This document shows, one piece after another, positions 1 to 9,317 of a stretch of 64,000 nt of DNA. Under the pieces are notes generated by a model. That model was not told the origin of the DNA. It did not search any database and worked only from the letters and a program-made list of their open reading frames with translations. Numbering within the stretch: position 1 is the first letter of the stretch; the number at the start of each line of letters is the position of its first letter. The stretch lies in assembly GCA_032718475.1 (NCBI GenBank), contig JAUCBJ010006799.1, positions 1 to 64,000 of the forward strand, written 5' to 3'. Made by a program: the position numbers and the translations under genes. Origin of the DNA: Nemertoderma westbladi (taxonomy: Eukaryota; Xenacoelomorpha; Nemertodermatida; Nemertodermatidae).

Positions 1-336
1 AAGCCATATCGTTGCGAGTAGTTTAAGTCATAACTCTGTTTATGTAGATAAAGCGCCACGTCCTAAAGGAACTGTTAATATTACCGAAGGTGAATAATAT
101 TGTCAGAGATTATATAATACTGTCAGTCGAATAATACATTAGGCTTACATAGCAATAAAAATTAAACCGTCGAACCCAATCTCCCGGGAATATCCAGCGG
201 GTGAATGGTCGCGCACGGATTGGTTTCGACTAGTGTAGTGAATCAAATACTTGTCATAGACTAAAAAGCAGATTTATTATCTAGAAGACATTCTAATTTG
301 GCGGGTTAAACTGCCAAAGGTCTGAAAGCGCGAACA
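1..336 (+). mobile_element. LTR tail of the second BEL/Pao family (left-truncated by window)
   Basis: This stretch aligns along its whole length with 55,531-55,870. Shared blocks include AAGTCATAACTCTGTTT, GCGCCACGTCCTAAAGGAAC and the end AAAGCGCGAACA. Similarity stops abruptly after ...GCGCGAACA in both places, which marks the LTR 3' end with a canonical CA. The two copies have diverged by many substitutions and small indels, so this is an older or separate insertion. It could be a solo LTR or the 3' LTR of an element lying off the left edge; the window cannot decide. Confidence 0.75.
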
Positions 337-1262
337 TATTTTTTTGGGAACATAATGTACGGGAACATACATTCCGAAACATACTGTGCTGTTGTCCGAC
401 AGCACAGTGTTTGTTGTTTATTTTTGTGTACATGAAGTAATTACTGTTGTATGTTTGCCTCGTCCGTGGCGTATTTTTTTACTCTATAAGTGAACTACTG
501 TACAACGTTCTTGGATTGGGTTTTCACATATCAGGTAAACAATCAGTAATTTTCAGGCAATTAGTGATAACAAAGTATAAATAAGTACCGTCAACAGGCT
601 GGCTGGTGACTTGGATAGTTTTGAGATAGATATTTTTTATGTATCCCTGTTGTGTTACAGACAGTAATTTTAACATTATACTGTACCAATAGGGTTGGTG
701 CGCGAAAAAATTGTTGGGCTAGAAACAATCGAATAAGGGGTAACAAGGTGCCCTGAATCGAGTGGCGGGTTGTGTTTTTTGTAAAAACACGAGGAAACGG
801 TCGAAATGGCGGGTTTAAGTAAGCGCGCGGGAAGCCAATTTTGAAAATCGGCTGTGATTGACGCAGTGCTCTGATAATTTTTTATTTTGGTTTCTATGGA
901 GAGAGATTTTCGATCGATTTAAATACACATTAAATGTCAATCATTTCACACGTGGATTATATCAAATGAAAGCAGAGAGTCTTGCGCGTCTTTTGACACT
1001 ACAATTAATTAAATTCAGCATAAATACATCAGCATAAACATTCCTAGGGTTTTCCAGCCCCAAAAATTATTCAACTCGCCCCCAGAGGCTGATAACGAAT
1101 ATCAGTCTCTGAAAGTGGAAATTTCCAATGAGATCTAGGTACTAAAGTGACACATAAAAATAGGCCTAATGTTTTCCGGTAACAATAATGGTATTTTTGT
1201 TATCCACCTCAACCTATTGTTAGTTCATATTGATAATATATGTATTTCAATTTCAAATGAAA
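337..1262. other. No gene recognised; AT-rich DNA
   Basis: No ORF, RNA gene or transposon end is recognisable here. The only local structure is a perfect 10-bp stem with a 6-base loop at 383-408 (arms ACTGTGCTGT and ACAGCACAGT). This could be a chance hairpin or part of a decayed repeat. Confidence 0.5.
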
Positions 1263-1277
1263 TATCGGGTTAAACTT

Positions 1278-1359
1278 TTCCACGTATGCCGTACGTATCT
1301 ACGTATGTGCGTACGTATCCACTTATGTGCGTACGTATCCACGTATCTATACGTATGCA
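1278..1359. repeat. Short tandem repeat of TACGTATCCACGTATGTGCG type
   Basis: About four imperfect copies of a roughly 20-bp unit rich in the palindrome TACGTA. They produce a small spurious ORF at 1,230-1,418 that is not a gene. Confidence 0.7.
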
Positions 1360-1569
1360 GTGTAGATACGATTAGGAATTACTATTCCCGAATAGGTAAT
1401 ATAATCGATATTGTATGAAGTTGCACCCTTATATATTTTCGTGGAGACATACAGACAGATTGATCGTAACCCCTCTAAACTCATAAAATCCTTACCGTTC
1501 CGTGGCGTACTATATAAATTTAGGTGCCCCTAAGCCAGTTAGCGTATCAGATATAGTAAAAACTACATT

Positions 1570-1622
1570 ACACTACTGGTACACTACTGGTACACTACTG
1601 GTACACTACTGCTACTGGTACA
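1570..1622. repeat. Tandem repeat, unit ACACTACTGGT
   Basis: Four to five consecutive copies of an 11-12 bp unit (TACACTACTGG) lie just upstream of the inverted-repeat element that starts near 1,645. Confidence 0.75.
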
Positions 1623-1644
1623 CGTACGTGGGGACTTGGCGCCG

Positions 1645-2435
1645 CACGTAAGTCCTGATGAGCGTTAGCGTAGAAGTACAATTAGTGGACCTATTCATTC
1701 GCCCCCCCCCCCCCCCTAGCGGCAGACAGAGGAACTGTAGAAGTCTTCTGTGAGCAGAATTTCTTTATTCAGCAATACCCGTAGCACCGAAGGTCACTCC
1801 TACAAAATTTCAGATGAATATGATGGATGGTTCTATAATATTACAGTACATCTACTTTCACGTTTCTGACAATTCGCCCCCTAGCGGCAGACAGATGATC
1901 TACAAATGTCTTTCTCTGTTAAATTTCTAAAGTTTTGCCAGACTGCACTGCATGTGTGCCATAAGTTTGGTTCCATTTCATCAAAGATTGACCGACACAT
2001 AAATCTATTAGCGTTTGATATATTTCCGGTAATTATCCCCAGGTACAAAATAAGTAAAGTGGGATAAACTTTTAATGCATATTATTAATATAATTTTAAT
2101 CTTTAAATTTAAGTTACAACTGGAAACTGGACATAATGAATAACCATACAATTACAACAGTATATGTTATATATTAACCTTGTCAACCACCACCATTAAA
2201 CGTATCTCTATATTATAATCCCAGCTGAATTATCCCATTGTGGGAAGTGGGATGTAATTTACTTACTTAGAGTTTATTGGTAATGCACACACACAATATT
2301 GATTTACTCTACTACTGTTGTGACCAAATATAAATATAGTATAGCACATAATATACGGATAAAAAATATAGGACGACGACGACAGACGGGTCCACTAATT
2401 ATACTCCTACGCTAAGGCTCACCTGGACTTACGTG
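1645..2435. mobile_element. Non-autonomous element with ~47-bp terminal inverted repeats
   Basis: Bases 1,645-1,691 and 2,389-2,435 are inverted copies of each other with about six mismatches. The outer end reads CACGTAAGTCC and the inner end AATTAGTGGACC. No coding capacity is visible in the 791-bp body. Inside, CGCCCCCTAGCGGCAGACAG occurs twice, once with its C run expanded to about 19 C. The body shares a block (TTTCTAAA...TTTTGCCAGACT...TTTCAT) with 24,100-24,170 and with the reverse strand of 53,720-53,790, so this is a dispersed family. The transposon superfamily is not assignable. Confidence 0.65.
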
Positions 2436-2450
2436 ACTGAATACTGATTT

Positions 2451-3260
2451 CTACAAAGGCTTCGCCTACTAGTTTAGTTTAGTTTTATTTCTTTTAATCA
2501 CATTAAAAACTCAATATACTGTAGTATTACATTGATATGCAGCCCAGCCACCAGCAATTTATTTATCATATCTGCATTTTATTGTCGACAAGTCCGAATT
2601 AAGTTAAATTAATTATTTGTAGTTTCCATAATTAACATAACTTCCTGCAGGTCGTTCGTTATATTTCACCTGGAAACTGCTAGATATTTATAAACAACCT
2701 GTTTAAATATAGGAAATAATAATATAAAAAACTGAGCAGCGATATCTATGCATAGTTTAGACAATAAATGTGTCGAAATGACAATAAATGTGTCGAAATG
2801 ACAATAAATATGTCAATTGTGACGTCATGAGTTTGCTGAGAAATGTTTAAGTAGGCCTAGATCGCAACATTATAAAATCATGCCGCTCTCCACACACAAA
2901 GTCAAAAGTATTGAAATTACAATTTAATATTTGATATTTTATATGATATGAAATATAATATGCTATTAATGTTTTTGTAGTATTAATAATATGTCACATA
3001 TACAAAGAAGTAAACAAAGTAATATGAAAGTAATTATTGTTTGTGTAGTGTTTGATATGTACTAACGTGTACAACGGAATTGTATATTGAAACTAAGGAA
3101 TCGGGTGTTGCAGGACAACCATTAGGCCTACTGAATAGGGTTTGGATTACTTCCAGATTTTATGACACGTTCTTATTTCGTTTACATACTGCGTGGCCTA
3201 CTCCACTCCTGTCCCATCAGATGATAACCTAAGCTAAAAATCAGCAGCTATATACTAAAT
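2451..3260. other. No gene recognised; AT-rich DNA with a 20-bp triplet repeat
   Basis: The only structure seen is three tandem copies of ACAATAAATGTGTCGAAATG at 2,761-2,820, the third diverged. No ORF or splice-supported exon is evident. Confidence 0.5.
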
Positions 3261-3261
3261 A

Positions 3262-3412
3262 CATGTTCGTGGGGCCTTCGCGTAGCACGAGGCTCAGTTA
3301 TGAGATACAGGTTAATATTGAGGGATTCTACTGTATCACAAACTCGGTATCTACGAAATTTAACCAAAACCAGTAAATGAAAGAGAGGGACCCCCCCCCC
3401 CCCCCCCCCCTT
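3262..3412 (+). repeat. Dispersed repeat module ending in a poly-C tract
   Basis: The block starting GTTCGTGGGGCCTTCGCG and running through CAGTTATGAGATAC recurs inverted at 55,130-55,207 and partly at 53,802-53,825. Here it is followed by about 22 C. It is probably the terminus of a repeat family. Confidence 0.55.
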
Positions 3413-3605
3413 AACCTCCCTCATAATCTGCACCACCCCAACCCAAAGGCGCACACAGGATTGATGAAAGGCAGAGAGGTATTAACATAAAATATGTGTT
3501 TTAAAAGTAATATGTTATTTTTATTTTTAATATAACACAAAATACAACTGGAAGCGATTCACTAATATACAAACAGCACAAATTTCTAGCAAAAATAATT
3601 AAAGA

Positions 3606-3610
3606 TCGCA
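3606..3610. repeat. 5-bp target-site duplication TCGCA (left copy)
   Basis: TCGCA directly precedes the left LTR and directly follows the right LTR at 22,051-22,055. A 5-bp duplication is the usual size for BEL/Pao integrases. Confidence 0.85.
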
Positions 3611-3734
3611 TATAGAATTATATTCCCTAAATGCCGTGGATTTTCAAAATTTTATTTTATTCGAATTAACTTTGTAAAGATTGCTTTGAGTTCTCATTAG
3701 TATTGGTTCTATCTATTGTGTATCTATCGGTCAA

Positions 3735-3811
3735 GTGGTTCAGTAGCTCAGTTGGTAGAGCGTTGGAAATTATAAGTGTAGTAGGTATCGAGTTCGAATC
3801 CTAGTAAGTGC
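3735..3811 (+). promoter_or_regulatory. tRNA-like block with Pol III A and B boxes inside the 5' LTR
   Basis: TAGCTCAGTTGG (3,744-3,755) is a canonical A box with a GCTC/GAGC D-stem. GAGTTCGAATCC (3,790-3,801) is a canonical B box at tRNA-like spacing. The anticodon, T and acceptor stems do not pair properly, so this is not a functional tRNA. It may be a captured tRNA or SINE head, or an internal Pol III promoter. It is identical in the 3' LTR at 20,251-20,327. Confidence 0.6.
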
Positions 3812-4018
3812 GAATTATTTTGTGCAGAATTTCAACTCATTTAAATTAACCGCTACAAATTAATTGCATTTGTCTGTACCAATAAGGCTGTAGTTATTTG
3901 ATTGTAACCAATGTCGTGCAAGTTATATATTAGCTGGACCAATAAGCTATCTTTAAAACCTTGTTAGAACCCATAGAACAATCGAGAATTTTCTCGATTG
4001 ATTGCAGCACAAATTTAG

Positions 4019-4027
4019 TATATAAAG
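4019..4027 (+). promoter_or_regulatory. TATA box of the 5' LTR
   Basis: TATATAAAG lies about 140 bp upstream of the AATAAA at 4,157-4,162. That is the usual order for U3 promoter, R and poly-A signal in an LTR. The same sequence is at 20,535-20,543 in the 3' LTR. Confidence 0.65.
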
Positions 4028-4156
4028 GTGCGATTCGTTCATTAGTTATCACACTACACTATTCAATCTCTCAATCTTATATCTATACTTCTCAGATTTA
4101 TTCTGTCGTGCTTAGTTTATTCTCAGATTACATTGTATTATAATTGTGTCTTCTGT

Positions 4157-4162
4157 AATAAA
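4157..4162 (+). terminator. LTR polyadenylation signal AATAAA
   Basis: Canonical AATAAA downstream of the TATA box, duplicated at 20,673-20,678. In the 3' LTR it would define the transcript end. Confidence 0.6.
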
Positions 4163-5534
4163 GTCAGAATATTCTCTCAGCTTTTCTGTTTTACTATGGT
4201 TTCACTACGGTGAACAAACTCAGGGACAGGATGGCCGGCTAGAGATCGGGCCGCAGCAATGAACGGGAACATCACGGGAATGTAGACGAGAGACAACTCG
4301 CAATACCATTTAAAGTTATTCGCCCATCGCCTGAAAGGTTAGACAGCGTTCGATCCTTGCTACCTAAGTGTAAGACCAAAAGATCAACAGGTAGACGTAG
4401 TGACACGCTGTAAGCCCAAAATTACATCATAGGGACTGTACTGTCTTGATTCAGGAAAAACCCACAGTAGACCTTCACATTCCTACGGGAGGGAGAGAGA
4501 GCAGATACTAGTACGCAGATAGGACGTAGGCACACCGGTACAAGGCATACACATTGGTTAGGGTGCAGCAAACTGTACGCTTAACTCTTGCTAAGTACAG
4601 GTGTGTGTGCGACTATTTGCCGTACAACGGTGTCCATTACATCAGAACTTGTAGGCTAGGGGGGTTGCTGTGTTTTCACCTGAATGGGGATTGTACCGTT
4701 CAGGCGGTAGGGCAGTTTACGCTAGGCGCAAAATAAATTGAGGCTATCAGGGATATACTAACATCTACCGTGTCCCCGCCAACGCCCTAATAGGAAGTTA
4801 CCTGGACTACCTGGGTGACTAAAATTCTAGATAGGAGCCAGGATAGCTATTAGTACCCGTACGCCTACCGTAGTAAACTAACACATCTCTTCTTAGTATC
4901 AGGGACCTGGTACCTAAAATTGCCGAATTCTGGGCGTAGTATTAACCTTATGCCTGAATTTGAGTCCTGGAAATACGCAAGAGGGGAAGGAACCTTATCA
5001 TTCGTGAGTATTGGACCTACAAGTTATAAAATTAGAATATTCGTAAAATGCACACCGTACCCAGTAATTATATATGTGAAGGAGCAAAACTGCTTTGACC
5101 GTTCAGAATTAACACACGCGCGTTAGAAATTATTTACACCTCGAAATATATAAAATTAACTTTCGTCCTTACTGCACTTTGCTCGCTAGTTAGACATCTC
5201 CAAATCTGCTCTGTACCTAGCTAGCGTCCCTTTGCCCAACCATATAAATCACACCGCGGCAAAGTATACGAGCCTCTTAGTCCGTCAGTGAGTCAGCCTG
5301 ATTTTAGGATTCGCTGCGCGGGATTTTGTTTCATCGAAGTTTGTCTGCTCGTAGACTGTTTTCTGCCTCACCGGTTAAAAGAGATCGATACTGCAATATA
5401 TTCGCTTACTTGGGGTTTACTGTTTTGGTGAGAAGGTCGGATTTATGATTTGATTTACAAACTTTACAGTAGGATATTGCAGGTATTGTTACCGTCTCTT
5501 CCGATAGTAGGAATAGGCGTATCTCTCCAATTTA

Positions 5535-6344
5535 GTAGGAATATGTTTTACTGAACTACGGTTCGGTAGGACTAAAGTTTTTTGAAAAATTTGTATTTTG
5601 AGGTAAAAATTTGTATTTGATTAGCTAAGTGCTAATTTTTTTGAAATAAAATTTGATTTGAACCGCGTGTAATATTTTGGAATTGAATACCGGTGTTTAA
5701 AAGGGTTTAAATACCATATTGTACCGGTACAAAATTTTCGTAAAAGTAAAACCTAACTCTTTTGTTTTTTCAGGATTCAGAACTCATTTCTAGACTGTAA
5801 CGGGAGCAAGACCGTGTTTAGCAAGTTTGGGAGATAGATAACTCAACAACTTTGGTTGGGAAAATCGCGTTTCGTCCGCAACGTTAAAAACGGAAAGGTT
5901 CACGTTCGGTTTGTATCTGGGAATCTGTTTTTCTGGAGAATTATTGGAGTGGGTGAGTTTGAAAAGTTGCATAAATAAGTTAGGCATTACCGTATTAGTT
6001 AAAATTTATTGTGGGTTCCACTGTCTCAAGTATTTATGCATTCCGTATGATTTCTTTGTTCATTGCTGAATTAGTCCGTATTATTGTATTTAATTTACCT
6101 TTTGATAACGCATATCGTTATCCGATTTATTTGTTGTAAAATTGGCCGCTAGGCTAATTTTATTATATACTTATTCCGTGACATTTATTTGCTGTAAAAT
6201 TGGCCGTTTTAGGCTAATTTTATCCATCTGCTATAAAATCGGCCGGTAGGCTAATTTTATAAGACTGTAATTAGTACCGTTTAGATATAAATACGGTAAA
6301 CTCGATACTTTGACACTCACGTTACTTGACTTACAACTACCGAA
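5535..6344 (+). other. Leader of the BEL/Pao element, with three hairpin repeats
   Basis: This is untranslated DNA between the 5' LTR and ORF1. No primer-binding site complementary to a tRNA 3' end is obvious at its start. At 6,134-6,263 three copies of a unit pairing TAAAATTGGCC with GGCTAATTTTA occur in tandem, each able to fold into a stem-loop just upstream of the ORF1 start. They may act in packaging, dimerisation or translation; that is inference. Confidence 0.65.
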
Positions 6345-8224
6345 ATGAGTGACAAACAAGACTATACGAAGAACACACAAACCGACTATGACTCATGTGA
6401 CGCGGATAAGTCAGCAGCGGAAGAACCACAGGGGAAGACTCGCGAGCCTACCGAACCTACACCGTGTGCGTCACCAGTACACCCAACGGGAGTACCGGAT
6501 GCCGTAGTACGAGGCGACGGCAGGACCGAGGACTTTCTAACTGTTCCGCAACCTAGATATAGGGAAACGGAATTGGTAAGTTCAGCAGGAAGCACAGAAA
6601 GTGTGGTTAGAAGCGTCGGTGGATACATGGCGCATATTACCAGGAGTATTGGAGAAGGCCAACGCATATTAGACGGGTTGACCGCTCCGATGTCTCGATT
6701 CGAGTTCTACACCCTCCAGGTTAGAGTACAGAGTAAAGTATATAAGTCCGTAGATAATCTAGTTGGCCTACAAGATCTAGCTAGACAGAGACAGGACATG
6801 GATACTCAACTTAGAATCCTAGAGAAACTAATGATCACTAGAGAGAAACTGATTCAGTTTAAGTCGACGATTAGACAGATACAACAGGAACAAGCGGACC
6901 AGTTGTTAGGTGAGTCAGTTTCGGACGAATTATTACAACCCGAGGAAGAACAGGAACTGTACCGACTGGATGGACAATTAAAACACCTGACGGACCACTT
7001 ACGTATGTGCGGCGAAGACGTCGGAGATTGGGAAACCGTGCCGGAATATACGAAAGAAACTTCACCCGTACGAATTGAATCGGCACCGGGAATACTGGAC
7101 CAATCGTTGGTAAGTATTCGTAGCGAAATCTGCGAGGGAAGTATAGTCACGTCAGAAGTTGCTCGACAACAGCAAGAATTCCACCGACAACGACAAGAAA
7201 TGGAAGAACAAGCTCAACTTCTAGTGATGCAAGCAGCAGTAGAGGAAGAGAAGCTACGCGTTGCGAATATAGCAAGAATCTCTCATCTACAGGAACAAGC
7301 TGAATTAGAAGCAGCTGAAGTGGAAAGATTAGAAGTAGACATTGCCCGACAAGCGGCAGCGGCAGCGGCCGAGGTAGAACGACAAGCGGCAGCGGCAGCG
7401 GCCGAGTCAGAGCGGCAGCGGCAGCGGCCGAGTCAGAGCGACAAGCGGCAGCGGCAGCGGCCGAGTCAGAGCGACAAGCGGCAGCGGCAGCGGCGGAATT
7501 AGAACGAGACAGGTTAGTTTCGGAAGCACGGGCCGAAATGAAAACACGGCAAATAAAAGCTCAATCCGCCATACGACAAGCAGAATTTGAGGCGCAACAA
7601 CGACAAACGGAACAACGAGAGAAGACAGCTAAACTTCATTTCGAACTTGAGAAGAAGGCGAGAGAATTAGCGAACGCTGAGGAAGATCTGGATCAAAAGG
7701 CCCGCGATCGATCGATGAGATCTCGTGACGGACATGATTTGGACCAGTTAGAGGTAAGACATCGCCAAATTCAGGAACGGAAGAAGGAAGGAAGCGTAGG
7801 AGCACCCGGACGGGAACGACAATTAGTAAAAGACGTGTGTCAACGATTCCCACAGGTAACTCATATGTTTGCACCGGTTACGACTAAGGAACCTGTTTCG
7901 ATTGCGGGTAGTAGTGATATTTCTCCTATTCATGGTGCGACGGAACACAGGTTTGTTATTCCAGACGAGTTTGTACCGCCAAGAGCAACGTCGTCGCCCA
8001 TTCCGAAAGTCAAGGTAAGTAACCCACCGATTACGGATCGTAGTAGTTTATTGACCGGACCCGCACTACTGACGACAAAACAGGTGAGTCCACCTTTGAC
8101 ACCTAAACCCGTTACACATTACGCTTATCCAATGACGTTTCGACCTACAAGGCCAGTTACCCAAGGAGGTGAGGTCTCTATAGGGGTGACTGGAACAGGC
8201 GGCGGCGGACTCGTGAGGGTCTAG
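6345..8224 (+). pseudogene. ORF1: gag-like coiled-coil protein, frameshifted in an Ala-rich repeat
   Basis: The ATG at 6,345 follows the leader and opens 385 codons to 7,502. A second ORF in another frame (7,538-8,224) continues the same composition. The first part has an acidic, Pro/Thr-rich head, a helical middle (about residues 120-220) and a long Gln/Glu/Ala coiled coil. At about 7,410 one copy of a roughly 33-bp repeat encoding an Arg-Gln then poly-Ala unit is 7 bp shorter than its neighbours, which shifts the frame; without that, the ORF would span both parts. No canonical DUF1759 domain or zinc knuckle is seen here. Position and composition match the Ala-rich gag of the second BEL element at 58.6-59.3 kb. 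The break may be a slip in this copy or a programmed feature. Confidence 0.75.
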
Positions 8225-9317
8225 GGGCACGTTAAATTCCTTGTATAGTGCTAGGGAGTCACTGAAGGCCCTCGTGTCTAACGAACCATGAATTGCCATG
8301 GTGCCGTGGTACCGTCTAGTCGGCCTGTTGCCGTACTGCCAGTCCTGTACACAGTAGGGGTGGCGGCATGGCGTGATTTGTGGTTCATGTGGCGTGGACT
8401 ATGTTTTGTATGTGGGCGATCAGTGGCAGTTTGCTTGGGGCTTGGATGGTTCCATTGACCGTCAGCTGTTCCGTTTTTTTGATACTATATGTTATTGTCT
8501 CCATGTTCAGCTGATTGGTCTTTGGTGGCATTGGAATAAACCGTCGGGCTTTGAGCTTTCTGTTGCTGTGGGTACGTGAGTACACGTGATTGTATGTGTG
8601 GCCACTGCGAGTGGGTATGGGAACCCTTGCCAGTTGGACAAGACGCCGCTGGTATTAGTAGGACCATACTTTACTGCGCCCCAGCATACTTTGTGCACAC
8701 AAAGTTATTTTACCCTGTCGGTAAAATAAAGTACTCTCGATTTGCTGCCGATCGATACAATTTTGTCCCCTCTGATTTTGTCCCTTCCGATTTTGACCCC
8801 GATTTTGTCTTTACCCGATTATGTCCTCTGTGTGTGCATGGTATGTGTCAGATTTTGTGATTACCGTAGTGTACTTGATTTCGTGAACATCTGTTGAGTA
8901 CACGTGTACAGGACGGGTAAGTGGTTACTTGTTCCTAGCTTTCGAGCTAGTCAATATTGTTGAGGAACGGTGTCCCCTCAATATTGCCGGCGAGGCAGGT
9001 GAAAACGTGTCAATATTCCATGTTGGGTAGCGCAAGCCCACATGGGACAAGACCGTCGGTTAGGCCCAAGGGCGACCTTGGTGCTCGATCGCTATCGACT
9101 GGTCCACCTGCCGGTTGACTCTTTGTTATACTTTGAGTTGGCTCAATGTACAGTCAGGCCACAGTAAGTTGACAGTAGCCGCCCATCTGGCTACACGTTC
9201 GACGAGCTGTGCTGGTGTGATCGGGGGACCGAAAACAGAACCCGGGAAGCATCAGGCCACCCTCCGGCCCGGTCTGATAATAACATCTGTCGGACTGGCC
9301 CCAGGGGTGGTGGAAAG
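8225..9317 (+). other. 1.1-kb apparently non-coding gap between ORF1 and Pol
   Basis: No long ORF. At 8,756-8,826 there are four to five imperfect copies of a 15-18 bp unit, GATTTTGTCCC. The gag DUF1759 core expected before the knuckles of a BEL element is not recognisable, so this could be decayed gag, an intron or an internal ribosome-entry region. Confidence 0.5.

Larger units (their letters stand above)
3611..5534 (+). repeat. 5' LTR of the BEL/Pao element (1,924 bp)
   Basis: It matches 20,127-22,050 at a constant offset of 16,516. It begins TATAGAATTATATT and ends TCTCTCCAATTTA, so it lacks the common TG...CA ends. U3 contains a tRNA-like block and a near-perfect hairpin (AATCGAGAA TT TTCTCGATT, 3,979-3,998). 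A TATA box at 4,019 and a poly-A signal at 4,157 suggest that R lies near 4,050-4,180, leaving an unusually long U5 of about 1.35 kb. Small ORFs inside it (60-68 codons) are not convincing genes. Confidence 0.93.

Noticed and set aside
3735-3811. Functional tRNA gene
   Set aside because: A and B boxes are good, but the anticodon, T and acceptor stems do not pair; called a tRNA-like block instead.
3961-4143. Small LTR ORFs (60-68 codons, also at 4,554 and 4,920 and their 3' LTR copies)
   Set aside because: Identical in both LTRs because the DNA is duplicated; they overlap promoter and R signals and show no protein features.
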